Below are positions 26,836 to 35,651 of a DNA stretch of 64,000 nt, one piece after another. This DNA comes from Lentibacillus amyloliquefaciens (GTDB lineage: Bacteria > Bacillota > Bacilli > Bacillales > Amphibacillaceae): positions 3,224,001-3,288,000 of the forward strand of contig NZ_CP013862.1 in the NCBI RefSeq assembly GCF_001307805.1. The letters are read 5' to 3'. The notes under the pieces are model-generated. The model was not told where the DNA came from. It did no database searches and saw only the letters and a list, made by a program, of their open reading frames with translations. The position numbers and the translations under genes were made by a program. How positions within the stretch are numbered: position 1 is the first letter of the stretch; each line of letters starts with the position of its first letter.

Positions 26836-27792
26836 ATGACAACCACGATAAAAGAACGCCAGCTCATGGAGAAAGTTTCTAAATTGTATTATCTCGAAGG
26901 TTGGACGCAAAACCAGATTTGCAAAAAGGTCGGCTTATCAAGACCGATTGTTTCCAAATTACTGAAACAAGCGCGCGAAAAAAATATCGTTGAAATCCAT
27001 CTAAAAGATGAGACCGTTCATACTGTTGAATTGGAACGACTGCTCGAAAAACAATACGCGTTGACCGAGGCTATTGTTGTTTCAGATTCAGATGAATTTC
27101 CCGGTGCAACACGCAGAGCCGTGGGCGAAGCTGCATCAGCTTATTTAAGGAATAAGCTGCCGAACATTCAAACGCTCGGAGTATCATGGGGGAAAACGAT
27201 ACGAACGATGGTTGAAAGGTTTCAGGGCGTTGAACAGTCGCACGTCCACTTAGTTCCGTTAATCGGGGGAATGGGCCAAAGTCATGTTGAATACCATTCA
27301 AACCAGCTTGCATTTCAGCTTGCCCGAAAGCTTAATGCAAGTTCTTCTTATGTTTACGCCCCGGCTTTTGCAGATAATAAAGAAATGAAAGCACAGCTCA
27401 TCAAATCTAAGGATGTTACAGCTATTATGAAGGAAGGGGAAAAAATTGATTTTGCCATTGTGGGGGTCGGAAGTGTCACGCGTGAGACAACGGGAATTGA
27501 AATGGGTTATATGAACGAAACCGACATCCAATCATTGGAAGCCTCGGGTGCGAAGGGTGATCTCAACTCATGGTTTTTTGATGATGATGGAAATGAAGTC
27601 AATCATTCTATCAACGACCGTATTATTGGTGCAAACCTTGATAGAATCAGGGAAATCCCTGAGGTGATGGCGCTTGCTGAAGGCGAACATAAAGTATCCA
27701 GTTTACATACCGCTTTGCGTGCAGGACTCGTCAATAGTTTAGTGACGGATGAACGGACTGCGGCAAGTCTAGTAAAAGGGTTCGGCGATTAG
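26836..27792 (+). CDS. SorC/DeoR-family sugar-responsive transcriptional regulator (paralogue 2)
   Basis: A 318-aa protein preceded by AGGGGGG. HTH YYLEGWTQNQICKKVGLSRPIVSKLL (about residues 18-44), then a SorC sugar-binding domain (TLGVSWGKTIRTMVERF, PLIGGMGQSHVEYHSNQLAF). It is highly similar to paralogue 1 over its whole length. It is divergent from the glpD-like operon and directly upstream of the glucitol-type PTS operon. It is the best candidate for the regulator of sites B to E; EryD, the Brucella erythritol regulator, belongs to the same family. Confidence 0.9.
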   Translation: MTTTIKERQLMEKVSKLYYLEGWTQNQICKKVGLSRPIVSKLLKQAREKNIVEIHLKDETVHTVELERLLEKQYALTEAIVVSDSDEFPGATRRAVGEAASAYLRNKLPNIQTLGVSWGKTIRTMVERFQGVEQSHVHLVPLIGGMGQSHVEYHSNQLAFQLARKLNASSSYVYAPAFADNKEMKAQLIKSKDVTAIMKEGEKIDFAIVGVGSVTRETTGIEMGYMNETDIQSLEASGAKGDLNSWFFDDDGNEVNHSINDRIIGANLDRIREIPEVMALAEGEHKVSSLHTALRAGLVNSLVTDERTAASLVKGFGD

Positions 27793-27817
27793 TCGCGAAA
27801 TTTTTTGACGAATTTTG

Positions 27818-27881
27818 TTGACAAATACCTGAAAGCGTTTTATTATTAGGTTTACAAAAGTTACGATTAAAACATTTGTAA
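27818..27881 (+). promoter_or_regulatory. Promoter of gutM-srlAE with cre-like site and SorC-type operator (site B)
   Basis: TTGACA (27818-27823), a 17-nt spacer and TATTAT (27841-27846). TGAAAGCGTTTTAT at 27830-27843 is a near-consensus cre overlapping spacer and -10. The operator 27852-27881 (arms TTACAAAAGTTAC and CATTTGTAA) lies just downstream. Induction by a sugar phosphate plus catabolite repression is expected. Confidence 0.82.
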
Positions 27882-27898
27882 AAAGAGGTGACAATAAC

Positions 27899-28297
27899 AT
27901 GTGGGGTACATTTATTATTGTATTTGCTTCAATCTGGGGCCTGCAGTTTCTGTTGACACATTTTCAGGTGAAACACTATCAATCTGAAATTAAGAAACTG
28001 AGTAAACGTGACAGTGGCTATTTGGGAACCGGTTATTATAAAAAGCGGTTTGGAACCGGAGCAATTATGCTTCTGGTGTGTGATGAAGATGGGTGGATTA
28101 CGGATGCGAAAGTGATGAAAGGGCTTACCGTTTTTGCCAGATTCAGAAATATGCAGAGGCTGATTGGCATGAAACTGGAAAATAGCAAATTGGCAGATTT
28201 TCTTCCAAAAAAGGAACAAATTGCCCTTACCAATGCGATTGACATGATAGAAAAAGAATTCAAAAAAAGAGAGGGGAATGAGGCATGGATTTCTTAG
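27899..28297 (+). CDS. gutM: Glucitol operon activator family protein GutM/SrlM
   Basis: A 132-aa protein with one N-terminal membrane-spanning segment (about residues 3-20) followed by a soluble domain (YYKKRFGTGAIMLLVCDEDGWITDAKVMKGLTVFARF), the GutM family pattern. AAGAGGTGA precedes the ATG. In E. coli SrlM is an auxiliary activator of sorbitol PTS genes; in Firmicutes its exact role is unclear. It overlaps srlA by 13 nt. It is the first gene of the glucitol-type PTS operon. Confidence 0.88.
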   Translation: MWGTFIIVFASIWGLQFLLTHFQVKHYQSEIKKLSKRDSGYLGTGYYKKRFGTGAIMLLVCDEDGWITDAKVMKGLTVFARFRNMQRLIGMKLENSKLADFLPKKEQIALTNAIDMIEKEFKKREGNEAWIS

Positions 28298-28827
28298 TCA
28301 CTCTGGCTGAAGGCTTTATAGGCATGTTCCAGGAAGGCGGGGACACCTTTATCGGCCTCGTCACCGATATTATTCCATTACTGATTGCTTTGATCACAGC
28401 AGTTAACGCTGCAATTAAATTTGTTGGAGAAGAAAGGGTTTTCAACTTTGCCCAAAAATGTACAAAATATTTTTTCTTAAGATATACAATTTTCCCTTTC
28501 CTGGCCGTATTTTTCTTGACGAACCCAATGTGTTATACATTCGGCCGTTTCTTGCCGGAACACAAAAAGCCGGCTTTCTATGATTCAACGGTATCGTTTG
28601 TACACCCGGTTACAGGTCTTTTTCCGCATGCGAATCCGGCTGAACTATTCGTCTATACAGGTATAGCCGCCGGAATTACAGACCTTGGCCTTTCAACAGG
28701 ACCATTGGCATTGAGGTTTTTGCTCGTCGGTATCGTTGTCATGTTACTGAGAGGTGTTGTAACCGAGTTTATTACAGTCCGAATGATTAAAAACAGGGAA
28801 AGTCAAGCTGAAAATTCCGCAGCGTAA
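28285..28827 (+). CDS. srlA: PTS glucitol/sorbitol-type EIIC (C2-type) subunit
   Basis: A 180-aa membrane protein of the SrlA/GutA family, full length. Typical segments are IPLLIALITAVNAAIKFVGEER, FFLTNPMCYTFGRFLPEHKKPAFYDS and FPHANPAELFVYTGIAAGITDLG. It forms the membrane channel with SrlE. AGAGAGGGG precedes the ATG. It overlaps gutM and is followed by srlE after 26 nt. The transported polyol need not be sorbitol, because no sorbitol-6-phosphate dehydrogenase of the SrlD type follows. Confidence 0.93.
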   Translation: MDFLVTLAEGFIGMFQEGGDTFIGLVTDIIPLLIALITAVNAAIKFVGEERVFNFAQKCTKYFFLRYTIFPFLAVFFLTNPMCYTFGRFLPEHKKPAFYDSTVSFVHPVTGLFPHANPAELFVYTGIAAGITDLGLSTGPLALRFLLVGIVVMLLRGVVTEFITVRMIKNRESQAENSAA

Positions 28828-28853
28828 CGCAAGATCGATGAGGAGGTAAACAC

Positions 28854-29924
28854 ATGAGTGACTATAAAGCAGCAAAAGTTTCAAAAGGTGGCTCGGGCTG
28901 GGGCGGTCCATTAGTTATCCATCCTAAAGAAAGTCAAAAATATATCGTATCAGTAACCGGTGGCGGTATTCATCCGGTCGCCCAGGAGATAGCGGACAAA
29001 ACAGGCGGTATTGCGATTGACGGATTTGAGAAATCAGTCGAAAAAGAAGAAATGGCCTGTGCTGTTATTAATTGCGGAGGCACCGCAAGAAGTGGTGTCT
29101 ACCCAAAAATGGGTGTCCTGACGGTGAATGTATTCAGTAATTCACCATCAGGTCCACTGGCAAAATTTATAAAAGAAACAAATTTTGTATCTGGTGTTAC
29201 AACGGACAATGTTGAATTAGCTGATGGCTCTGAAGGAGAGAATCAGCCGGATCAAACGGAAGATGATTCAGGCGAAGCAGAACAGGATGCAAAAGGGTCA
29301 TTGCTGGATAAAGATGTTGCTAAAGAAACAAAAGAAGAAGCCAAGCAAAAAGTAGCAGCAAAAGAAGAAAGCAACGGCAAGAAAAAAAATCCTGTTATCC
29401 GACTTATTGAGTTCCTTGGTGATAAAGTCGGCTTTGTGGTCAGTACGTTTTTCCAGGCAGGCCGCGATACAATTGATACTGTTATCAAAAATATTTTACC
29501 ATTTATGGCATTCGTCAGTGTGCTGATGGGGATTATTACTTATACAGGGATCGGTGACCTGATCGCGAACTGGGTATCGCCACTGGCTGGGTCACTTACA
29601 GGTATGCTGATTCTTTCACTGATTTGTTCAATTCCGGTCATTTCACCGTTACTTGCACCGGGGGCTGTTATTGCTCAGGTTGTTGGTGTTCTGCTTGGTA
29701 CTGAAGTAGGAAGAGGAAATATCCCGCCACAGATGACATTGCCTGCACTATTTGCTATTAACCCGCAAGTCGGTACAGACTTTGTGCCGGTGGGATTGAC
29801 ACTTGGGGAAGCAAAGCCGGAAACAATCGAAGTAGGTGTGCCGGCGGTCCTTTTCTCAAGATTGGTGACTGGACCGCTCGCGGTTGTTATTGCTTACTTT
29901 GCAAGTTTCGGTCTTTATAGCTGA
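28854..29924 (+). CDS. srlE: PTS glucitol/sorbitol-type EIIBC subunit
   Basis: A 356-aa protein. The cytosolic EIIB part (about 1-130) has the phosphorylatable cysteine region CAVINCGGTARSGVYPK. A charged linker (about 130-185, rich in E, D and K) leads to a membrane EIIC part with about five helices (VLMGIITYTGIGDLIANWV, SPLLAPGAVIAQVVGV). The linker is longer and more acidic than usual. AGGAGG precedes the ATG. It works with SrlA and SrlB. Confidence 0.93.
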   Translation: MSDYKAAKVSKGGSGWGGPLVIHPKESQKYIVSVTGGGIHPVAQEIADKTGGIAIDGFEKSVEKEEMACAVINCGGTARSGVYPKMGVLTVNVFSNSPSGPLAKFIKETNFVSGVTTDNVELADGSEGENQPDQTEDDSGEAEQDAKGSLLDKDVAKETKEEAKQKVAAKEESNGKKKNPVIRLIEFLGDKVGFVVSTFFQAGRDTIDTVIKNILPFMAFVSVLMGIITYTGIGDLIANWVSPLAGSLTGMLILSLICSIPVISPLLAPGAVIAQVVGVLLGTEVGRGNIPPQMTLPALFAINPQVGTDFVPVGLTLGEAKPETIEVGVPAVLFSRLVTGPLAVVIAYFASFGLYS

Positions 29925-30056
29925 ACAGAATCGGGGTGTTAGCATCCGTTAACTTCCACCCCAGCCTATTTGTTTGACCTCATGTTTAGAGGTGGGAGTT
30001 CTACGGGCGCTTGCGCCGGGATAAAATTGCCCTCTTTTAAAAGAGAGGGCAACACA
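29925..30056 (+). other. Structured spacer between srlE and srlB
   Basis: TTGCCCTCTTT (30027-30037) pairs with AAAGAGAGGGCAA, a strong hairpin without a T run. Upstream, ACCTC and GAGGT with GGTGGGAGTTC resemble a right-end hairpin of IS200/IS605-type elements, but no transposase is near. A new promoter follows. Confidence 0.4.
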
Positions 30057-30099
30057 TTGCAACCAGTTTTACGTATGTTATAATATAGAACAAATGTAA
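30057..30099 (+). promoter_or_regulatory. Internal promoter of srlB with SorC-type half operator (site C)
   Basis: TTGCAA (30057-30062), a 16-nt spacer and TATAAT (30079-30084). GAACAAATGTAA at 30088-30099 matches the right arm of sites A and D; the left arm is degenerate. Confidence 0.6.
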
Positions 30100-30124
30100 A
30101 AACAACGAAAATGGAGGATTTCAT

Positions 30125-30490
30125 ATGTCAAATGCATATTACAGCGTTAACATCGTTGAAGTCGGAAGTGATGCGCCATTAATGACAGAAGAAGATATGG
30201 TCATTTTGTTTAATAATACAGTCCCGGCAGATTTAAAAAGCATTGCATTCGTGCATAACGGAGATACAATTTCTGAGGAAATAAAAGCAGGCGACAAGAT
30301 GGTAGTCGATGGGGAAGCTTTTGACATCTTATTCGTTGGCGACAAAGTCAATGATACGATGCACGACTTAGGCCACGCGACATTCCATTTTAACGGGGAG
30401 AACCATTCAGATCTGCCTGGAACAGTTTGTCTCGAGGCAAAACCAATCCCCGAAATCAGTGCCGATTCTGTTATTACATTTACAAGATAA
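30125..30490 (+). CDS. srlB: PTS glucitol/sorbitol-type EIIA subunit
   Basis: A 121-aa cytosolic phosphocarrier of the SrlB family. The candidate active histidines are in MHDLGHATFHFNGE near residues 79-87. ATGGAGG precedes the ATG. It is separated from srlE by 200 nt with its own promoter and followed 39 nt later by the COG4091-type oxidoreductase, so those two are probably co-transcribed. A solo GCTGGGACAAAA repeat end lies in that 39-nt gap. Confidence 0.92.
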   Translation: MSNAYYSVNIVEVGSDAPLMTEEDMVILFNNTVPADLKSIAFVHNGDTISEEIKAGDKMVVDGEAFDILFVGDKVNDTMHDLGHATFHFNGENHSDLPGTVCLEAKPIPEISADSVITFTR

Positions 30491-30529
30491 AGTTAAGCTG
30501 GGACAAAATTACACGAGGAGTGAGTCATC

Positions 30530-31816
30530 ATGTTGGGTATTAATCGTAAACTAGCAAACTTTGAAAAATCAGATTCATACATTAAGGTCGGCCTTGTTGG
30601 GGCGGGACAGATGGGAAGAGGGATGATTTCCCAGATTGAGAGCATGAAAGGCATGCGTGTAGTCATTACAGCTGATTTAGCTATCGAGAATGTCAAAAAC
30701 GCTTATGAAAATGCGGGAATTGACGCAGCAAATATTGTGGAAACCGATGAATTGGAAAAAGCACATGCGGCAGTCAGTCAGGATAAGGTCATTGCAACGA
30801 AAGACAGTAAACTAGTTACAGCCCTTTCAGAAGTAGATGTTGTGGTTGATGCAACCGGTGTACCGAATATCGGTGCTGAAATTGCATGGGACAGCATTTT
30901 GAATAACAAACATATTGTCATGCTGAATGTGGAAGCCGATGTTACGGTCGGCCCGTTATTGAAGAAAATGGCTGATTCCAGCGGCGTTGTCTATACAGGG
31001 TCTGCAGGGGATGAACCCGGGGCCATCATGGAGTTATATGACTTTGCCGATGCTATGGGCTTTGAAATTGTTGCATTAGGAAAAGGCAAAAACAATCCAT
31101 TGAATCTGGAATCCAACCCCGATGTCACTGCAGAAGAAGCGGAGCAAAAAGGATCGAGTCCGAAAATGCTGGCATCATTCCAGGATGGCACGAAAACAAT
31201 GGTTGAAATGAACTGTGTTGCGAATGCGACCGGGTTTGCACCTGATCAGCCGGGCATGCACGGTTTTGAAGGTAAAGTGGCTGATCTTCCAGGCATCTTT
31301 ATTGAAAAAGACAAAGGTGGAGAATTGAACGGCCGTCAAGTCGTTGATTTTGTTAACGGAATCGCACCTGGTGTCTTTGCGATTATTGCTTCTGATAAAG
31401 CAGAAGTAAACGCAGAAATGAAATATTTGAAGATGGGTGACGGACCAAACTATGTGCTTTACCGCCCATATCATCTGACAAGCCTGGAAACACCACTATC
31501 CATTGCCAAAGCTTATTTTGATAAAGAACCGACCATTGCGCCGCACTATGGCTTGCAGGGTGAAACAGTCGCAGTTGCTAAGAAAGATTTGGCTGAAGGC
31601 GACTATCTGGATGGGATTGGCGGCTATTCAGTCTACGGTAAATTGTATAAAGTTGAGGAAGCCAAGGCGGAAAACGCTATGCCTGTCGGACTGGTGGATG
31701 GCAACGTGAAATTAACAAAAGCCGTTAAAAAAGGCGACGTTATCACTTATGACGCTGTCGAACAGACTAAAGAGTCAACCATCTGGAAACTGCGTGCGCT
31801 TCAGGATAAACAGTAA
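30530..31816 (+). CDS. COG4091/DRL-type NAD(P)-dependent oxidoreductase with SAF domain
   Basis: A 428-aa protein. The N-terminal Rossmann fold (VGLVGAGQMGRGMIS, residues 20-34) is homoserine-dehydrogenase-like. The family-typical SAGDEPGAIMELYDFADAMGFEIVALGKGKNN-type block lies near residues 163-195, and a SAF domain near 350-420. From memory, this family includes the DXR-like enzyme DRL of Brucella, which interconverts DXP and methylerythritol 4-phosphate. It occupies the place of a sugar-phosphate dehydrogenase in a glucitol-type PTS operon. MEP-to-DXP conversion is therefore a specific hypothesis. Other polyol-phosphate oxidations remain possible. Confidence 0.8.
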   Translation: MLGINRKLANFEKSDSYIKVGLVGAGQMGRGMISQIESMKGMRVVITADLAIENVKNAYENAGIDAANIVETDELEKAHAAVSQDKVIATKDSKLVTALSEVDVVVDATGVPNIGAEIAWDSILNNKHIVMLNVEADVTVGPLLKKMADSSGVVYTGSAGDEPGAIMELYDFADAMGFEIVALGKGKNNPLNLESNPDVTAEEAEQKGSSPKMLASFQDGTKTMVEMNCVANATGFAPDQPGMHGFEGKVADLPGIFIEKDKGGELNGRQVVDFVNGIAPGVFAIIASDKAEVNAEMKYLKMGDGPNYVLYRPYHLTSLETPLSIAKAYFDKEPTIAPHYGLQGETVAVAKKDLAEGDYLDGIGGYSVYGKLYKVEEAKAENAMPVGLVDGNVKLTKAVKKGDVITYDAVEQTKESTIWKLRALQDKQ

Positions 31817-31835
31817 TAACTGAACAGCGGTCTTT

Positions 31836-32150
31836 GCCAGGTGAGTTCTTTCTTGGAGGTTTGTTTTTACTGAGACAAAATGGCAGGATTGATTTCCTCT
31901 CCGGGCAGTCGCGCGCCTTAGGGCAACGCTTTAACTTCCTCGGAAGCAAAGGCATAGGTGAGACCCCCAATGCGCTAGCATGCAGGGGATCACCAGCCGC
32001 CCGCGAAAAGCGACGAGCAAAACATCCACCGAGTTTAGCTGCGAGTTGCGAGGAGTGCGGCTCCACCGATTTTGCTTGCAATACGACGAGCACCCAAGTA
32101 TATTTCCGGAGCGGTGTCATAGCAAGTAGCCGTAATACACATCGACTGTA
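31836..32150. repeat. Degenerate copy of the GGCTGGGACAAAA-type element, inverted
   Basis: The stretch carries GGCATAGGTGAGACCCC, then CACCAGCCGCCCGCGAAAAG and TATATTTCCGGAGCGG. These are the reverse complement of core pieces in 42985-43223 (TTTCCGCGGGCGGCTGGT, GTCTCACCTATGCC). The ends are worn; ACTGAGACAAAA near 31871 may be one. No gene is in the roughly 470 nt between the oxidoreductase and acoA. Confidence 0.6.
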
Positions 32151-32207
32151 AGCTATAAAATCTACAAAAATAGCCCTTTTGAAAATCAGGCGGGCAGGCA
32201 ATTTAAT

Positions 32208-32271
32208 TTGACCCGACTGTGGAATCGTTTTATAATATAATTACAAAAGTAACAATAAAGAACAAATGTAA
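32208..32271 (+). promoter_or_regulatory. Promoter of the aco-type operon with cre-like site and SorC-type operator (site D)
   Basis: TTGACC (32208-32213), a 17-nt spacer and TATAAT (32231-32236). TGGAATCGTTTTAT (32220-32233) is cre-like, with the same TTTTAT end as the site at 27830. The operator 32241-32271 (TTACAAAAGTAAC ... AACAAATGTAA) nearly equals site A. This links the dehydrogenase complex to the PTS regulon. Confidence 0.82.
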
Positions 32272-32287
32272 AGAAGGAGTGGGCATA

Positions 32288-33277
32288 ATGGAATTGACAA
32301 AAGATGTGACGCTCGTCCCTGATGTCAGTCAGGATAAATTGGTAGATTTGTATAAACAAATGTGGGTTATCCGGTTCTTTGATGAAAAAGTGGATGAGTT
32401 TTTCGCCAAAGGTATGATCCACGGCACGACCCACTTGGCGGTTGGCCAGGAAGCAAGTGCTGCGGGAGCTTGTGCGCTGCTCGACAATGAGGATAAGATT
32501 ACCAGTACACACCGCGGGCATGGGCATTGTATCGCTAAAGGTGCAACCCCTGACAAAATGATGGCGGAATTGTTCGGCCGTACCACGGGATACTGCAAAG
32601 GCAAAGGCGGATCGATGCACATTGCCGACATTGATATCGGCAACCTTGGTGCAAATGGCATCGTAGCAGGCGGCATTCCGCTTGCGGTGGGTTCAGCGCT
32701 GACTGCAAAAATGAAAAAGCATGACTATGTAACAGTTTGCTTTTTCGGCGATGGTGCAACAAACGAAGGAAGTTTTCATGAAGCGGTAAACCTGGCTTCA
32801 ATCTGGGATCTGCCCGTTATTTTTGTATGTGAAAATAACTTGTATGGCATGTCCGGGAATGTAAATGAAATGACAAATGTCAAAAACATTGCTGACCGTG
32901 CTGCAGCATATGGCATCCAGGGTGCTGTAGCTGATGGCAACGACATTGTCGACATGATGAATAAAACAAATGATGCAGTTGACCGTGCACGCAATGGAGA
33001 GGGACCGTCATTGATCGAAGCGAAAACCTACCGCTGGAAAGGTCACTCGAAAAGTGATGCGAAGAAGTACCGCACACGTGAAGAAGAAAACGAATGGAAA
33101 GCAAAAGATCCAATCAAACGATTCAGAGAAGTGCTTATAGAAGCTGATATCTTAACGGAAGAAAAGGCAGAAGAAATCCGTAAAGCTGCTAAAAAAGAAA
33201 TTGAAGATGCGGTTGAATTTGCTGAAAACAGTCCAATGCCGACTGAAGATGACTTACTGACGGATGTTTACGCATAG
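32288..33277 (+). CDS. acoA: Acetoin dehydrogenase-type E1 component, alpha subunit
   Basis: A 329-aa ThDP-dependent subunit (ATG 32288, AGAAGGAG upstream). STHRGHGHCIAKGATPDKMMAE, FGRTTGYCKGKGGSMHIAD and the ThDP motif FFGDGATNEGSFHEAVNLA are closest to AcoA proteins rather than pyruvate dehydrogenase E1. AcoA/AcoB cleave acetoin to acetaldehyde and a hydroxyethyl-ThDP that becomes acetyl-CoA. No acetoin regulator (AcoR) is present. The promoter carries the SorC-type operator, so a different ketol, such as DXP, is a plausible substrate. Confidence 0.9.
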   Translation: MELTKDVTLVPDVSQDKLVDLYKQMWVIRFFDEKVDEFFAKGMIHGTTHLAVGQEASAAGACALLDNEDKITSTHRGHGHCIAKGATPDKMMAELFGRTTGYCKGKGGSMHIADIDIGNLGANGIVAGGIPLAVGSALTAKMKKHDYVTVCFFGDGATNEGSFHEAVNLASIWDLPVIFVCENNLYGMSGNVNEMTNVKNIADRAAAYGIQGAVADGNDIVDMMNKTNDAVDRARNGEGPSLIEAKTYRWKGHSKSDAKKYRTREEENEWKAKDPIKRFREVLIEADILTEEKAEEIRKAAKKEIEDAVEFAENSPMPTEDDLLTDVYA

Positions 33278-33289
33278 GAGGGAACCATG

Positions 33290-34273
33290 ATGAGAGAGAT
33301 TACCTATTCAGAAGCAGTACGCGAAGCATTGAGCCAGGAAATGCGCAAAAATGATGATGTTTTTATTTTAGGGGAAGATATCGGTGTTTATGGTGGTGCG
33401 TTCGGTGTGACACGCGGCATGATTGAGGAATTCGGTCCCGACCGCATCCGCAACACCCCAATCAGTGAATCCGGTATCGCCGGGGCGGCGGTCGGATCGG
33501 CACTGACAGGTATGCGCCCAATTGCTGAACTGCAGTTTTCCGATTTCATTACGATTGCTCTGGATCAGATGGCCAACCAGGCAGCTAAAATTCGTTATAT
33601 GTACGGCGGAAAAGGCAAGGTGCCGATGGTTTTACGAACACCAAGTGGTTCCGGTACAGGTGCCGCTGCCCAGCATTCTCAAAGTCTTGAAGCATGGGTG
33701 GCGCATGTTCCCGGTCTAAAGGTAGTTCAGCCATCGACAGGCTATGATGCTAAAGGACTTTTGAAAGCAGCCATTGATGATGACAACCCGGTCATTTTTT
33801 ACGAGCACAAAACGCTTTATGGCACGAAATCCGATGTGCCTGAAGAGCAATACAGCATTCCGCTCGGACAAGCTGACATCAAACGTGAAGGAACAGATGT
33901 TACGATTGTTGCCTATGCCGTCATGGTGCCGCGTGCACTAGAAGCAGCTAAGGAACTGGAGAAAGAAGGCATCAGTGTTGAAGTGGTCGACCCGCGTACT
34001 TTGGTGCCGCTTGACAAAGAAACAATCGTGAAATCCGTTTCCAAAACCGGACGGGTTGTAGTTGCGCATGAAGCGGTCAAACGCGGCGGCTACGGCGGTG
34101 AAATCGCCAGCATGATTGCAGAAAGTGATGCATTTGACTTCCTAGATGCACCAATCAAACGACTGGGTGGTGCTGAATCGCCAATTCCTTACAATCCTGA
34201 ATTGGAAAAAGCCCATGTACCGCAAGTACCCGATATGATTAAAGCCGTAAAAGAAACGCTGAATAAAGCGTAA
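33290..34273 (+). CDS. acoB: Acetoin dehydrogenase-type E1 component, beta subunit
   Basis: A 327-aa partner of the alpha subunit with transketolase-like pyrimidine and C-terminal domains. Motifs: [36 protein letters not shown] (catalytic glutamate region), [18 protein letters not shown] and [21 protein letters not shown] 33290 is preferred over the adjacent ATG 33287 because GGAGGG is then 7 nt away. It lies 12 nt after acoA. Confidence 0.92.
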   Translation: MREITYSEAVREALSQEMRKNDDVFILGEDIGVYGGAFGVTRGMIEEFGPDRIRNTPISESGIAGAAVGSALTGMRPIAELQFSDFITIALDQMANQAAKIRYMYGGKGKVPMVLRTPSGSGTGAAAQHSQSLEAWVAHVPGLKVVQPSTGYDAKGLLKAAIDDDNPVIFYEHKTLYGTKSDVPEEQYSIPLGQADIKREGTDVTIVAYAVMVPRALEAAKELEKEGISVEVVDPRTLVPLDKETIVKSVSKTGRVVVAHEAVKRGGYGGEIASMIAESDAFDFLDAPIKRLGGAESPIPYNPELEKAHVPQVPDMIKAVKETLNKA

Positions 34274-34286
34274 GGGGGGTTCTGAA

Positions 34287-35639
34287 ATGGCTAAAGAAGT
34301 ATTTATGCCGAAACTCAGCAGTACCATGGACGAGGGTACTTTGCTGGAATGGTTTAAAGAAGAAGGCGACCCGGTAGAAGTCGGGGAACCGATATTTGAA
34401 ATCATGACCGACAAAATCAACATTGAAGTTGAATCCTATGAAGAAGGCGTTCTGCTGAAACGTAATTATGACGTTGATGCTGAAATCCCTGTCAACGCCG
34501 TCATTGGCTATGTCGGCGAAGAAGGCGAAGACGTGCCTGAGAATCCTCCTGAAGCTGGAGCGAATGACAGTAAAGGTGCTCAAGCAGGATCTGGTGAGGA
34601 TGCTGGTCAAACCGGCGCACCAGCGGCTGAAGAGAGAGGCTCTGACGACGTTCAGGATGACACAGAAGGCGAAAAAGTGCGTGCAACCCCTGCAGCCAGA
34701 CGTGTTGCCCGCGAAGAAAATGTTAACCTTGCCTCTGTTCAGGGCTCCGGGCCAAAAGGACGCCGCCATGAACAGGATATGAAAGATGCACTCGACAGCA
34801 CGAAAGCCACACCGCTTGCCGGTAAAATTGCCGGTGACCAGGGCGTTGATCTCGCAGAAGTTGAAGGTTCAGGTGCTCATGGCAAAGTGCGCAAAGATGA
34901 CGTATTGCAGCACACAACACCAGCGGCCGCACAAAGCGCACCGGATGAAGATGCCGAGCGCATTAAGCTGAAAGGTCTGCGTAAAGCTGTTGCCGATAAA
35001 ATGGTTCAAAGTACCAGCGAGATTCCGCATGTCACATTGACGAGCGACGTCGACATGACGCATGTCATCGATGTGCGCAAGACACTGCTTCCGATTATCG
35101 AAAAGCAAACCGGCTACAGAGTTTCGTATACTGAAATTTTGATAAAGGCTGTATCACAGCTCATGGACGCACACCCACGGGTTAACGCGTCACTTGAAGG
35201 CAACGAGATTGTGCTTAACAAATCTGTTAATATCGGACTCGCTGTTGCGGTTGAAGATGGCTTAATCGTGCCATCTGTTAAAGATGCGGATAAGAAAGGG
35301 CTCGCCCAATTGACCAAAGTAAGCAAAACGCTTGGTCAAAAGGCACGCGATAACAAACTGACACCTGACGAAATGACCGGCAACACATTCTCCATCAGCA
35401 ACCTGGGCATGTATGCGATTGACAGTTTCACACCGATTATTAACCCGCCGGAAACAGCCATTCTCGGGGTCGGCCGCATTGTCGAAAAACCGGTTGTTAT
35501 CGACGGTGAAATCGAAGTCCGGCCAATGATGGCACTCAGCCTGTCATTCGACCACCGGGCAATCGATGGTGCTCCGGCGGCAGCATTCCTGACCGACTTG
35601 AAAGAGCGGCTGGAAAATCCATACGGCCTGTTGATATAA
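34287..35639 (+). CDS. acoC: Dihydrolipoamide acyltransferase (E2) with two E3-binding domains
   Basis: A 450-aa protein. One lipoyl domain (1-80) has the lipoylated K43 in MTDKINIEVES. An acidic linker leads to a first peripheral subunit-binding domain (131-168, RATPAARRVAREENVNL) and a second (173-208, ATPLAGKIAGDQGVDLAEV). The catalytic core (about 225-450) contains FDHRAIDGAPAAAFL. It moves the acetyl group from E1 to CoA. AcoC-type E2 proteins usually have a single binding domain, so the pair is unusual. GGGGGG precedes the ATG. Confidence 0.92.
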   Translation: MAKEVFMPKLSSTMDEGTLLEWFKEEGDPVEVGEPIFEIMTDKINIEVESYEEGVLLKRNYDVDAEIPVNAVIGYVGEEGEDVPENPPEAGANDSKGAQAGSGEDAGQTGAPAAEERGSDDVQDDTEGEKVRATPAARRVAREENVNLASVQGSGPKGRRHEQDMKDALDSTKATPLAGKIAGDQGVDLAEVEGSGAHGKVRKDDVLQHTTPAAAQSAPDEDAERIKLKGLRKAVADKMVQSTSEIPHVTLTSDVDMTHVIDVRKTLLPIIEKQTGYRVSYTEILIKAVSQLMDAHPRVNASLEGNEIVLNKSVNIGLAVAVEDGLIVPSVKDADKKGLAQLTKVSKTLGQKARDNKLTPDEMTGNTFSISNLGMYAIDSFTPIINPPETAILGVGRIVEKPVVIDGEIEVRPMMALSLSFDHRAIDGAPAAAFLTDLKERLENPYGLLI

Positions 35640-35651
35640 GGGGTGAACACG

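Noticed and set aside
29940..30020. Solo end of an IS200/IS605 element
   Set aside because: Only a short ACCTC/GAGGT hairpin with GGTGGGAGTTC supports it; not enough to call.
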